Shown: in pieces, positions 37,842-46,865 of the stretch
Numbering within the stretch: position 1 is the first letter of the stretch
Layout of the letters: every line of letters begins with the position of its first letter
Assembly: GCA_030345135.1 (NCBI GenBank)
Contig: CP128386.1
Span: 3,187,677 to 3,251,676 of the forward strand
Direction: 5' to 3'
DNA: 64,000 nt
From: Chitinophagaceae bacterium DXS
GTDB taxonomy: Bacteria > Bacteroidota > Bacteroidia > Chitinophagales > Chitinophagaceae
Program-made: the position numbers and the translations under genes
The notes under the pieces: generated by a model
What the model saw: the letters and a program-made list of their open reading frames with translations, nothing else
The model's database searches: none
What the model was told of the DNA's origin: nothing

Positions 37842-37891
37842 AAACAATATACTCCTCTAACAAAATTTTCGGGTTTAATAGCAATTTTACC

Positions 37892-37970
37892 GCTGCACCT
37901 TTCACTATTCACCTTTCACTATTCACCTTTCACTATTCACCTTTATTCACTATTCACCATTCACTGCCCC
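37892..37970. repeat. CACCTTTCACTATT microrepeat
   Basis: About five iterations of CACCTTTCACTATT with drift, ending next to the stop codon of the hexosaminidase. It is the reverse complement of the GTGAATAGTGAA family seen at 15927-15955 and 44258-44435. Confidence 0.75.
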
Positions 37971-37971
37971 C

Positions 37972-40284
37972 CTACTCAATCACCACCTCATCCACAAACA
38001 ACCACGAAGCATCTCCCGCGCCAACATTTCCCGGGGCAATTTTGCCATGCGGCTCAGCAGTTACGCGGAAATATCTTGCATTAACCTGATCAAAAGTTAG
38101 CTCAACGGGAATAGCGCCTTCATTAGCCGGAACCTGCAACTCTTTCTTTGCAATAGTTCTAAAATTTGTTCCGTCATCAGACACTTCAATAATTATAGAC
38201 TTTGGCATCCAAATCCAGCTACTCGGTTTATGGAAAAATCTTGTTTTAACGGAATTGAATTTTACCGCCTTGCCAAAATCCAGGGTTCCTTCAAAAACTT
38301 CGTCGTTCCAACCCAACCACTCATCATTGCTGAATTGTTCGTCGCTTCCCTTGCTGCCATTGTGCCATGCATCGTTACCACCTCTGTTGTAGTTTTTGTT
38401 GGGAGCGTTCTTTAACGTGGCTCTTTTGCCAACTCCTTTGTGAATCGCAAACGCTTTTTGCAATCTGTCGGTCACAATACCATCGTTCAGCAACGCTGCG
38501 GTAATTACACAATCATGCTTCACAAGAACGCGCTGCTTGTATACAGGTGATTTTTCAGAAGGAGTAGTTCCATCCAGCGTATAATAAATGTTTTTGCCGT
38601 TTGCAACTCCGCCTAATTGCATAAACACATTGCCCTTCCCATCAACAGAATTAACCAACTTCAGATCGTACATGTGTTTTGAGTAATTAACGCCGTGCAA
38701 ATCGAGACGCTTCAAATAGCTTGATGAAAGCCTGCGTGCAAAATCCTCATAATTTTTTTGTTGAGGCTGAGACCATCCAACTTCGGCCAGTGCTATCGCA
38801 CGTGGAAAAATCATGTACTCCGCCTTCTTTGCATAGGGAATATGCTCTGTCCATAAATTGCCCTGAACACCATTTATAAACGCGCCCTGAGCTGCATTCA
38901 ATTCCGCGGGAACAGGCTCATAACTATAAGCTTTTGACAAAGTAGTTAATCCTCCAAATGCAACAGGTTCACCAGGTGCATCAGACTGGTAATGATCCAG
39001 GTAGCAATATCCGCCCGGCGTCATTACAACATTGTGTTCCTGCTTCGCAGCCTTAATACCATTCTCCACGCCAGTCCAGCTCATCACTGCTGCTCCGGGA
39101 GCCAAACCACCCTGCATAATTTCATCCCAGCCAATCACCTTTCTTCCTTTACTGTTTACAAACTGTGCAATACGTTTTATAAAATAACTTTGAAGCTCTT
39201 CTACATCTTTCAGATTTTCGTCTTTCATACGTTGCTGGTCAAATTTGCACTTCTTCCAATTGGCTTTACCAGCTTCGTCCCCGGCGATATGAATATATTC
39301 AGAAGGAAAAATATCCATCACTTCTTCCAATATTCCGTCAAGAAAAGTAAAAGTTTCATCTTTTGTGCAATACTCATCCTGGATATCAGACGGATACGCA
39401 AATGCATGTCCGTTACTATCAAGACAAGCCAGTTCAGGATAAGCTGCCAATGCAGACTTTGAGTGCGCAGGCATTTCTATTTCAGGCACAACCGTTATGA
39501 ACCTGTCAGCAGCATATTTTACAATTTCCCGCATTTGATCCTCTGTATAGAAGCCACCGTATAGCGTGTCATTAGGTCTGCTGTTATAATCATAAGTGGT
39601 GTTGAGAGGCGTACCCTTTCTAAAAGCTCCGATCTTTGTAAGCTTAGGGAACTTCTTGCTTTCAAAGCGCCAGCCCTGGCTGTCCGTTAAATGCCAGTGA
39701 AAACGATTCATTTTTTGCATGGCGATCAGATCGATGATCCTTTTAACAGAATCTAATGCCATATAGTGACGTGCAACATCCAGCATTACACCCCTGTAAG
39801 CAAATCGTGGCGCATCTTCAACTTCAACGCAAGAAATTTTCCATTGTTCATTTTTAACCGGAACAGGAGATTCGATATTAACAGGAAGCAGCTGCAGCAA
39901 GGTTTGCACTGCATAAAAAACGCCCGAAGGTTGTTGTGCCTTAATGTCAATCACGGAAGGTTTTACTACAATCTGGTATCCTTCCGGGCTCTTGATCGTG
40001 TTATCCAATGCGATCCGGACAACGTTGCCTGTCTTGCATTTTTTTGCAGACAACAGGTCTATGCCCGCTGCTATTCTTAGCTTTGAAACCAATGGCCTTA
40101 CAGCTTTCAAAAGATCCTCGTTCTTTTCATCCACACGAATAGCGGAACAATTTGAAAAAACGAAACTGCCCTGGCTATACACCACCTTCTGCGGTGCCGG
40201 AACAATATTATTCTTTTGGGAAAAACAGGTAATTGCAAACAGGGAACAGAAAAATAAAGCGATGGTTCTTTTCATGATAAACAT
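37972..40284 (-). CDS. Secreted beta-N-acetylhexosaminidase (GH20)
   Basis: Removes terminal beta-GlcNAc or GalNAc in the periplasm by substrate-assisted catalysis. Signal peptide at about 1-25 (ending ITCFSQ). A GH20 N-terminal domain is followed by the catalytic barrel: FAYRGVMLDVARHY, NRFHWHLTDSQGWR, and the catalytic pair D336-E337 in HIAGDEAG. A C-terminal carbohydrate-binding-like sandwich spans about 620-770 (VKTRFFHKPSSWIW, YFRVTAEPHG). Two ATGs are possible, 40284 (MFIMKR) and 40275 (MKRTIALFF); the second gives the more usual signal peptide. Divergent from the next glycosidase, which suggests shared control. Confidence 0.95.
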   Translation of the reverse strand: MFIMKRTIALFFCSLFAITCFSQKNNIVPAPQKVVYSQGSFVFSNCSAIRVDEKNEDLLKAVRPLVSKLRIAAGIDLLSAKKCKTGNVVRIALDNTIKSPEGYQIVVKPSVIDIKAQQPSGVFYAVQTLLQLLPVNIESPVPVKNEQWKISCVEVEDAPRFAYRGVMLDVARHYMALDSVKRIIDLIAMQKMNRFHWHLTDSQGWRFESKKFPKLTKIGAFRKGTPLNTTYDYNSRPNDTLYGGFYTEDQMREIVKYAADRFITVVPEIEMPAHSKSALAAYPELACLDSNGHAFAYPSDIQDEYCTKDETFTFLDGILEEVMDIFPSEYIHIAGDEAGKANWKKCKFDQQRMKDENLKDVEELQSYFIKRIAQFVNSKGRKVIGWDEIMQGGLAPGAAVMSWTGVENGIKAAKQEHNVVMTPGGYCYLDHYQSDAPGEPVAFGGLTTLSKAYSYEPVPAELNAAQGAFINGVQGNLWTEHIPYAKKAEYMIFPRAIALAEVGWSQPQQKNYEDFARRLSSSYLKRLDLHGVNYSKHMYDLKLVNSVDGKGNVFMQLGGVANGKNIYYTLDGTTPSEKSPVYKQRVLVKHDCVITAALLNDGIVTDRLQKAFAIHKGVGKRATLKNAPNKNYNRGGNDAWHNGSKGSDEQFSNDEWLGWNDEVFEGTLDFGKAVKFNSVKTRFFHKPSSWIWMPKSIIIEVSDDGTNFRTIAKKELQVPANEGAIPVELTFDQVNARYFRVTAEPHGKIAPGNVGAGDASWLFVDEVVIE

Positions 40285-40310
40285 TTTGTAAGGCCGGCTA
40301 AAACAGCCGT

Positions 40311-40318
40311 CAAATTTA
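40311..40318 (-). promoter_or_regulatory. -7-like box of the GH20 gene
   Basis: TAAATTTG on the minus strand fits TAnnTTTG exactly and would start transcripts about 20-25 nt before the ATG. No clear TTG is seen at -33. Confidence 0.35.
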
Positions 40319-40445
40319 TTGATTAATCGTCTGCACCTGCATGACTAGGTTTTACCCGATGTTTCAGATATATTAACCTACGCTTTATGCCTGATTTTTT
40401 TAGCTGTTTAACACTTAAAATTGTAATTCATAAACCTTTATTACG

Positions 40446-42647
40446 ATGCTTAAACGACACTTGCTTTCAGCCATCCTTTTCTCTGTACCCTTTTATATGC
40501 AGGCACAGACAACCTTGTCATCCTTGCCTGAATGGAAGAACACCGGGAACAAATTGCAACAGGACTGGCTGATACATCCATCTGCCGAAAAAGCGAATGT
40601 ATTCCGCAGTAGCGATAATAAGGCCATAATACTGTCTAACGGGCTTACCAAAAGAGTCTTTAGATTAACTCCTAACGTTGCCTGCACTGATTACTCCAAC
40701 CCGGTTACCGGCGAACAACTATTGCGCGCTGTTAAGCCGGAAGCAGTTGTTACGTTAAATGATGTTAGCTACAATGTGGGCGGATTGTACGGACAAAAAG
40801 AAAAAGCCTACATTCAACCTCAATGGGTAGATGGCTTTACTGCACATGACAGCGATTTTGTGTTTTCGCACTTTAAAGTGAAAGAGCTTCAGCCTTACAT
40901 AAACTGGAAAAGGAATACCTGGGCCTACAACCAAAAACAGCCTGCCGGAAAAACACTGTCGTTTTATTTCACCTCAAAACTTGCAGCATTAAAAGGCGTT
41001 ACTGTTGCTGTTCATTATGATATCTACGATGGAATTCCGCTTATCTGCAAATCGCTGAGCATTGAAAACAATGGCGCAGTCAAAATCAAAATAAATAAGG
41101 TTGTAAATGAAGTATTGGCAGTTGTTGAAGAAGAAAGTGCTGTTGTGGGTTCTCCGGCTCAAATGAAGAAACCACACGGACTTTATATAGAAAGCAATTA
41201 TGCATTCAATAACTCCATGCGTGCGGATATCTCAGACCAGACAACACACTGGCTGCCAGATCCGTCGTACACATCCCAGGTGAACTACGATTATCTTACT
41301 CCATGCCTGCTGGAAATTTATCCGGCAGTGGGTCCCGGTGTTGAACTTGGAAACGGAGATGCATTCAATTCCATCAGGACTTTTGAACTTTTGCAGGATA
41401 GCTATGACAGAGAAAGGAATGGTCTGGCAAGAAAAAAAATGTATATCACGATAGCACCGTGGACCACGCAGAACCCGATTTTTATGCACCTGGTAAGCAA
41501 GAATGATGAACAGGTACGCACTGCAATTGACCAGTGTGCAGCAACGGGCTATGAGGCTTTGATCTTAAGCTTTGGCAGCCATTGCAATATTGAAGATACA
41601 TCAGCTAAAAACGTAGAACACTGGAAGGAACTGGCTGACTATGCACATAGTAAAGGCATCCAGATAGGCGGCTATTCTTTATTCAGCAGCAGGCGCATCA
41701 GTGATGAAGATGATGTGATAGATCCGAAAACCGGCAAACCGGATGCGGCGGCATTCTTCGGTCACGCGCCCTGCCTTGGAAGTAAATGGGGACTGGCTTA
41801 CATCAACAAGTTAAAATACTTTTTTGCCAATACGGGCTTTAACATTTTTGAAAACGATGGGCCTTATCCGGGTGACGTCTGTGCGTCAACTACGCATCCG
41901 GGGCATATGGGCTTAGATGATTCACAATGGAAGCAAATGGAGTTGCAAAAAGAATTGTATCACTGGTGCAATGAAAGAGGCATCTACATCAATGCGCCGG
42001 ACTGGTATTTCCTGGACGGAACCAATAAAATTGCATTGGGATACAGGGAAGTGAATTTCTCCTTACCGAGAGAACAGCAAATGATCCTGAACCGTCAGAA
42101 TATTTATGACGGTACATGGGATAAAACACCTTCCATGGGCTGGGGATTTGTACCACTGACAAAATACCAGGGCGGTGGCCCAGAAGCGGTGCTTGAACCG
42201 CTTTCTGACCATTTAGCTGATTATGAAAAACTGATGGTTCAGTATTACGGATCGGGTGTGCAGGCTTGCTACAGAGGGCCCAGGTTGTACGATACAGACA
42301 AAACAAAAGCATTGGTTCAAAATACAGTCAACTGGTACAAAAAATACCGTGACATTATGAACAGCGACATGGTTCATTTAAGGCGTGCAGATGGCCGCGA
42401 TTGGGATGGCATGATGCATGTAAATCCCCAACTTAAACAAAAAGCTTTTGTGCTTGTTTATAATCCATTAAAACAGACCATAACAAGAACAGTCAAACTG
42501 CCGCTGTATTATGCGGGGCTTACCAAATCTGCTGTTGTAAAAGAAAAAGATGGCAATCCTAAAATATTTCAGTTAAAAAGAGATTTCTCCATCGATGTGC
42601 CGGTAACTATAGGACCGGAAAGCTACAACTGGCTGGTCATTGAGTAA
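40446..42647 (+). CDS. Secreted glycoside hydrolase, alpha-galactosidase-like (clan GH-D type)
   Basis: 733 residues with a signal peptide (about 1-21, ending YMQAQ). A beta-sandwich N-terminal part (to about 300) is followed by a TIM-barrel-like region: YEALILSFGSHCN, GIQIGGYSLFSS, then NIFENDGPYPGD with D471 as the likely nucleophile at the end of strand 4, and GIYINAPDWYFLDG. A beta domain closes it. The order is that of melibiase-like enzymes, but I cannot assign a GH family number with certainty. It starts 161 bp from the divergent GH20 gene, so both may act on the same glycan. Confidence 0.75.
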   Translation: MLKRHLLSAILFSVPFYMQAQTTLSSLPEWKNTGNKLQQDWLIHPSAEKANVFRSSDNKAIILSNGLTKRVFRLTPNVACTDYSNPVTGEQLLRAVKPEAVVTLNDVSYNVGGLYGQKEKAYIQPQWVDGFTAHDSDFVFSHFKVKELQPYINWKRNTWAYNQKQPAGKTLSFYFTSKLAALKGVTVAVHYDIYDGIPLICKSLSIENNGAVKIKINKVVNEVLAVVEEESAVVGSPAQMKKPHGLYIESNYAFNNSMRADISDQTTHWLPDPSYTSQVNYDYLTPCLLEIYPAVGPGVELGNGDAFNSIRTFELLQDSYDRERNGLARKKMYITIAPWTTQNPIFMHLVSKNDEQVRTAIDQCAATGYEALILSFGSHCNIEDTSAKNVEHWKELADYAHSKGIQIGGYSLFSSRRISDEDDVIDPKTGKPDAAAFFGHAPCLGSKWGLAYINKLKYFFANTGFNIFENDGPYPGDVCASTTHPGHMGLDDSQWKQMELQKELYHWCNERGIYINAPDWYFLDGTNKIALGYREVNFSLPREQQMILNRQNIYDGTWDKTPSMGWGFVPLTKYQGGGPEAVLEPLSDHLADYEKLMVQYYGSGVQACYRGPRLYDTDKTKALVQNTVNWYKKYRDIMNSDMVHLRRADGRDWDGMMHVNPQLKQKAFVLVYNPLKQTITRTVKLPLYYAGLTKSAVVKEKDGNPKIFQLKRDFSIDVPVTIGPESYNWLVIE

Positions 42648-43015
42648 TTGAGAATTGAAAGTTGACAATTGAAAATGAATTGGAGCGAAATAAAATTGTG
42701 AACCTCCATGGTTCTTCTAAGATCTATGTGTTTTGTTACACAGAGAAAAAGCCTGAGTCTATATGTAAAAGGTTTCGGCGGGCAGCAGTCCAAATGAATG
42801 GCTGCAAGGAAGGCACGGAGGGCCACAGAGATGACGCACGAATTTTCAATTGTCAATTTTCCCTTTTCAATTAATGGCTTGTTATTGAATAATTGACAGG
42901 GGAGAATATGCAAATGTGCGGATGTGCGAATATGCAAATGGGGGGCGCTACCTGATCTTTTTCGAAAAATCCCCCACATTTACACATTTGCATATTTACA
43001 CATTTGCATATTTTC
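42648..43015. repeat. TTGAAAATTGACAATTG and CACATTTGCATATT microrepeats around a 150-bp filler
   Basis: TTGA-type words run from the stop codon to 42675 and again at 42841-42870. CAAATGTGCGAATATG words occur at 42906-42945 and, as their complement, at 42972-43012 ending five bases before the folB ATG; the two form a long imperfect inverted repeat. Between them lies filler with CACGGAGGGCCACAGAGA, a sequence type dispersed in many genomes. No gene is seen. Confidence 0.7.
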
Positions 43016-43019
43016 GTTC

Positions 43020-43397
43020 ATGCTTAGTATTGAATTAAAAAATCTCCGCTTTCACGCATATCACGGCCTTTATAAAGAGGAAAAAGTAATTGGCGCCGAG
43101 TTTGAGCTTGACGTAACGGTGCTGCACTACCCAAATACGGTTCCGGTATTACACATAAAGGACACCATTGACTACACCATCATTTACGAAATTGTAAAAA
43201 AGCACATGGAGCAGCCGGCGGAACTGCTCGAAACGCTCGCTACCCGCATTGCCCACGAAATATTCGCCGAATTTTCTCACGTCGAAGAAATCAATATTTA
43301 CATCCGGAAGGTCAGCCCGCCCATCATCTCTTTCAGGGGTAGTATTGGTGTTAGATATACTTTGACCAAAGAAAATTATATTGCAACCAATAAATAA
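43020..43397 (+). CDS. folB: Dihydroneopterin aldolase
   Basis: Folate biosynthesis: cleaves 7,8-dihydroneopterin to 6-hydroxymethyl-dihydropterin and glycolaldehyde. 125 residues, normal for the family. Motifs: FHAYHGLYKEEK near the start, the substrate-binding E71 in LLETLATRIA and the catalytic K97 in YIRKVSPPI. The frame extends upstream to 42924 but that part is only microrepeat, so the ATG at 43020 is chosen. The repeat ends right before the start codon, leaving little room for a normal leader. Confidence 0.94.
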   Translation: MLSIELKNLRFHAYHGLYKEEKVIGAEFELDVTVLHYPNTVPVLHIKDTIDYTIIYEIVKKHMEQPAELLETLATRIAHEIFAEFSHVEEINIYIRKVSPPIISFRGSIGVRYTLTKENYIATNK

Positions 43398-43446
43398 AGT
43401 TGTACGTTATACGTTGTAAGTTTTACGTAAGCTTATCCCTAAAATC

Positions 43447-44214
43447 ATGACCATGAAATGGAAAAAATATAGCCTGCTCTGTTGCACTTTCTTTTTTGCG
43501 GCACTGATGAATGCACAAGACATAAACGCCGTTTTAAAAGATGCGGACAATCTTGAAAAACAGCTCAAGGAAGCTGCCGCACTGGACAAATACAAGCAAG
43601 CCGCTTTGATGGATCCCAACAACATCAACGCATTGATCAAATGCGCAGAACTCAATGCCAGCATCGGCGGAAGATTAGCTGACAAAAACAGCAAAAATTA
43701 TTCTTACCTCGCGTGCCGCGACTACGCGCAAAAAGCATACGCGCTTGATAGCAACAATGCCTCGGCTAATTATGTAATGTCTCTCGCTTCCTCTAAAATG
43801 CAGGAAGTTGAAACAGACAAAAAGAAAATTACCGAGTTTACAAGACAAACCAAATGGTACGCAGACAAAGCACTTGCTTTAAATCCTAACCTTGCCAAGG
43901 CCAATTATGCGGAAGGCAAATGGCACATGGACATGCTGAATGTTTCCTGGCTGAAAAAGACGCAGATAAAAACATTTTATGGAGGTGTTCAATCAGCTAA
44001 CATTGACTCCGCTATCTATTACCTGGATAAGGCCAAAACGCTTGATATGTACTCTGCCACAACCTATATGGAACTGGCAAAAGCCTATCAGATGAACAAT
44101 AAGCCAGCCCAGGCTATAGAAGTCCTGAATAAACTTGTAAAACTTCCTACCCGCACAGAAAACGATGCCGCAATTAAAGCTGAGGGACAGAAGATGCTTT
44201 CAGCAGTACAGTAG
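43447..44214 (+). CDS. Exported TPR-repeat protein
   Basis: 255 residues with a signal peptide (about 1-24, ending LMNAQ). Helical repeats of the TPR type follow: KYKQAALMDPNNINAL, CRDYAQKAYALDSNNASA, KWYADKALALNPNLAKANY and AIYYLDKAKTLD. The KWHMDMLNVSWLKKT region between repeats resembles the RMDN-like arrangement. Role unknown, probably a protein-interaction scaffold in the periplasm. It begins 49 bp after folB. An alternative start is the ATG at 43453. Confidence 0.82.
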   Translation: MTMKWKKYSLLCCTFFFAALMNAQDINAVLKDADNLEKQLKEAAALDKYKQAALMDPNNINALIKCAELNASIGGRLADKNSKNYSYLACRDYAQKAYALDSNNASANYVMSLASSKMQEVETDKKKITEFTRQTKWYADKALALNPNLAKANYAEGKWHMDMLNVSWLKKTQIKTFYGGVQSANIDSAIYYLDKAKTLDMYSATTYMELAKAYQMNNKPAQAIEVLNKLVKLPTRTENDAAIKAEGQKMLSAVQ

Positions 44215-44216
44215 TT

Positions 44217-44450
44217 AATTGAAAAGGGAGAATTGAAAATTGACAACGAAGACAAGTCAATAGTGAATGGTGAATAGTGAAATGTGTAGCAGTACAAGTT
44301 ATGGTGAGAAGTGAATGGTGAATAGTGAATAGTGAATGGTGTAGCAGTACAAGTTATGGTGAGAAGTGAATGGTGAATAGTGAATAGTGAATGGTGTAGC
44401 AGTACAAGTTATGGTGAGAAGTGAAAGGTGAATAGTAAAATGTGCGGCAG
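44217..44450. repeat. GTGAATAGTGAATGG microrepeat with three 55-bp tandem units
   Basis: A short TTGAAAATTGACAA segment leads into GTGAATAGTGAATGG words. From 44286 three units of exactly 55 bp follow (GTAGCAG starts at 44286, 44341 and 44396), each with the segment AGTACAAGTTATGGTGAGAA. The third is partly changed at its end. No coding potential is seen. Confidence 0.8.
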
Positions 44451-44520
44451 TAAAAGTTTCTTAAATAGCACACCAATGTTCTATTTAAGTGCTATTAACA
44501 CCTGGTTACTTTTAAACATC

Positions 44521-44672
44521 GCTGACAGCTGATTGCTGACAGCTGATAGCTACCTCAAAAAGGCAAACGAGTAAATGTTTAATATTACTGTTTGCCTTTT
44601 ATATTTAAGTGCGATCAACACTTAGCTAGTTTTGAACATTGCTAAAAGCTGATTGCTGACAGCTGATAGCTA
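44521..44672. repeat. AGCTGACAGCTGATAGCT repeats in two related copies, reaching the tpiA stop codon
   Basis: Two similar segments (about 44480-44556 and 44600-44676) each hold TTTAAGTG, AACA, a CTGATTGCTGACAGCTG run and GATAGCTA. In the right copy the last word supplies the TAG stop of tpiA (minus strand, 44670-44672). Confidence 0.7.
44557..44600 (-). terminator. Intrinsic terminator of tpiA
   Basis: Stem AAAAGGCAAAC / GTTTGCCTTTT (44557-44567 with 44590-44600), loop of about 22 nt, with U-rich ends for both strands. It lies between the two AGCTGA repeat copies. Confidence 0.75.
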
Positions 44673-45431
44673 TTTCAGCGCGTTGATGATCGCCACGAAT
44701 TCGTCAACAATCAACGAAGCGCCGCCCACAAGACCTCCGTCAACATCCGGTTGAGAGAAGATCTCTTTAGCGTTTGCCGCTTTAACGCTTCCACCGTAAA
44801 GAATAGAAATATTGTCAGCTACTTCCTGGCCATATTTGGTTGCCAGTTGAGCGCGGAGAGCAGCATGCATTTCCTGAGCCTGTGCGCTGGTAGCAGTTTT
44901 TCCTGTACCTATTGCCCAGATTGGTTCATAGGCAATCACTATTTTCTGGATTTGTTCTGCGGATAAATGGTACAATGACTCTTCTAACTGTTTTGCAACA
45001 AATTCATTCTGTGTATTTGCTTCGCGGATGCTCAAGGGCTCACCGCAACAAAAAATAGGTGTGATGTTGTACTCAAGACAGATGTTCACTTTATCAGCCA
45101 GTAACTGGTTGCTTTCGTTAAAGTATTCCCTTCTTTCAGAGTGACCCAACACTACGTATTGAATACCCAAAGATTGTAGCATTTCAACAGAAACTTCTCC
45201 TGTATATGCACCGGATTTTTTGCTGTAGCAATTCTGCGCTGCTACAAACACATTCTTTTTGCCTTCAATTTTTTGCTGAGCCATCGCCAGGTAGGGAAAC
45301 GGCACTGCAAAAACTGCTAGCTGATCTTCTTTTAAATCATGCGGTTTTGCAATAATATCATCCAGTAACTGTGCACCCTGTTGCAGGGTTAAATTCATTT
45401 TCCAATTGGCGGCTGCTATTTGCTTTCTCAT
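44670..45431 (-). CDS. tpiA: Triose-phosphate isomerase
   Basis: Interconverts dihydroxyacetone phosphate and glyceraldehyde 3-phosphate in glycolysis. 253 residues, normal length. All catalytic residues are seen: K11 in AANWKMN, H97 in VLGHSERREYF and E169 in IAYEPIWAIGTG; the phosphate-binding end LYGGSVKAAN and GGLVGGASL is also present. The gene follows the GlmU-like gene on the same strand with a 97-bp gap, so co-transcription is possible. Confidence 0.98.
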   Translation of the reverse strand: MRKQIAAANWKMNLTLQQGAQLLDDIIAKPHDLKEDQLAVFAVPFPYLAMAQQKIEGKKNVFVAAQNCYSKKSGAYTGEVSVEMLQSLGIQYVVLGHSERREYFNESNQLLADKVNICLEYNITPIFCCGEPLSIREANTQNEFVAKQLEESLYHLSAEQIQKIVIAYEPIWAIGTGKTATSAQAQEMHAALRAQLATKYGQEVADNISILYGGSVKAANAKEIFSQPDVDGGLVGGASLIVDEFVAIINALK

Positions 45432-45528
45432 ATGTTGAATTTTGTTTAATATGCCGGCGTTGCTGCCAGGTTATCGCTTAATGTTTATCTTTTTTAATGA
45501 TCAGGGGTTTAAGCTGAACGTTGGCTGC

Positions 45529-46683
45529 TTATAAAAAGTTGTCAAAGATATATTTCAAAACATCAGCTTCCGCATTTGACAAAGATTGCTGCTTAAATTT
45601 TTTCCAGTTTTCAATGTCGGCCAATGCTCTGTCAAATTGATAAACCTTTTCTCCATCCATCCCCCAGCAGAAAGAGGGAATGAAATGAGGTGTCAGTCCG
45701 GCGCCAAAAACATTACAGCTCACGCCTGTTAAAGTACCGGTATTGATAGATGTATTGATTGCTGTGCGCGTATAATCACCCATGATTACACCGCATTTTA
45801 GCCCGGCGTTCAAAAAACTATCATTCGTTTGGCTGGGCATTTTTATCGCAGATGCATTATTTTTTACGTTACTATTGCTTGTTCCGGCTCCCATGTTGCA
45901 CCAGGCGCCAATAACAGAGTCACCAAGATAACCGTCGTGCGCCTTGTTGCTGTACGAATGCATAACAGCATTTTTAATCTCCCCTCCTGCCACACAATGC
46001 GGCCCAACTGTTGAAGCGCCATAAATTTTCGATCCCATTTTAAGCACCGCGTTTTCTCCCAGCGCAAATGGACCGCGGATCAGCGAGCCTTCCATTACAA
46101 GCGCATCTTTCCCGATATAAATAGGCCCTTCTGAGGCGTTCAACACCGAGCATTCAACGACGGCGCCTTCTTCTATAAAGATATTTTCGGCTTTTATCAG
46201 ATGATTTGTCGGAGAAACGGTCGCACTTTTCCTGCCTTTTGTCAACAAGGCAAAATCAAATGCAATCATTTCGCCATTCCATTGGAATATGTTCCAGGGA
46301 TGCTCTATCCGTTTTATTGCCAGGCTTTGTATTGCATGTCCATCAGGCTTCACAGCGTTTATGCTGGTTCCGTAATGCTTTATCGCTATGATCTGGCCGG
46401 ACTGGTCAGAGAGATAATTTCCGGTATTCAACGATAAAGCCAATTCTACAAAAGCGGCGTCAGGCAAAACAGCAGCGTCAATAAACAAATTGTTCCTGTC
46501 AGGTACAGCCTCATACAAAGCAGAAAGATATCCTTCTGTCTGCACATATATTTTTTCTCCTGTGATCCGCTCCCACCGTTCCTGCATGGTAAATGCCCCC
46601 ATACGGATCCCTGCTACACTGCGGGTATAAGTAAGTGGTAACAAACCTTTGTGTGCATTTCCGTCGAAGAGAACTATCGGCAT
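45529..46683 (-). CDS. GlmU-like protein: nucleotidyltransferase-like domain plus left-handed beta-helix
   Basis: 384 residues. The N-terminal part (about 1-170, MPIVLFDGNAHKGLLPLTYT) matches the Bacteroidota sugar-nucleotidyltransferase-like family rather than classical GlmU, since the usual LAAGxGxRM loop is absent. The C-terminal part has hexapeptide repeats of a left-handed beta-helix (IFIEEGAVVECSVLNA, PIYIGKDALVMEGSLI) and GAGTSNSNVKNN. A role in making an activated sugar is likely; the exact reaction is not clear. Confidence 0.85.
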   Translation of the reverse strand: MPIVLFDGNAHKGLLPLTYTRSVAGIRMGAFTMQERWERITGEKIYVQTEGYLSALYEAVPDRNNLFIDAAVLPDAAFVELALSLNTGNYLSDQSGQIIAIKHYGTSINAVKPDGHAIQSLAIKRIEHPWNIFQWNGEMIAFDFALLTKGRKSATVSPTNHLIKAENIFIEEGAVVECSVLNASEGPIYIGKDALVMEGSLIRGPFALGENAVLKMGSKIYGASTVGPHCVAGGEIKNAVMHSYSNKAHDGYLGDSVIGAWCNMGAGTSNSNVKNNASAIKMPSQTNDSFLNAGLKCGVIMGDYTRTAINTSINTGTLTGVSCNVFGAGLTPHFIPSFCWGMDGEKVYQFDRALADIENWKKFKQQSLSNAEADVLKYIFDNFL

Positions 46684-46816
46684 ATTCTTATTGAATTTGA
46701 TTTTTGGGTCGGGAAATCAAGTATAAAATCATTGCAAAACACATTATCAATATCAGATATATTTCAACAATGCGTTAATAATGTAAATGTATAGGTAAAT
46801 CTTTTCACAATATGTC

Positions 46817-46845
46817 TTGTTAATATAAATCCGCCCTTATTTTTG
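46817..46845 (+). promoter_or_regulatory. Putative promoter of the serine hydrolase gene
   Basis: TTG at 46817-46819, an 18-nt spacer, then TATTTTTG at 46838-46845, an exact match to TAnnTTTG. The start would be about 15 nt before the ATG at 46866. Confidence 0.6.
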
Positions 46846-46865
46846 CCGACTTTCCTGTAAAAAAT

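Larger units (their letters stand above)
37554..37971. other. Gap between the araC-type gene and the GH20 gene
   Basis: 418 bp where the two genes converge. No gene of coding quality is seen. It begins with AGCTATTAGCTTTGAGCT words (37556-37590), then the terminator at 37626, a stretch (37730-37770) reading like the dispersed GGAGATTCACAGAGA type, the hairpin at 37795 and the CACCTTTCACTATT run at 37892. Confidence 0.7.

Noticed and set aside
42924-43019. Longer folB with 32 extra residues
   Set aside because: The extra codons are only CACATTTGCATATT repeat words; folB proteins start at the MLSIELKNL position.
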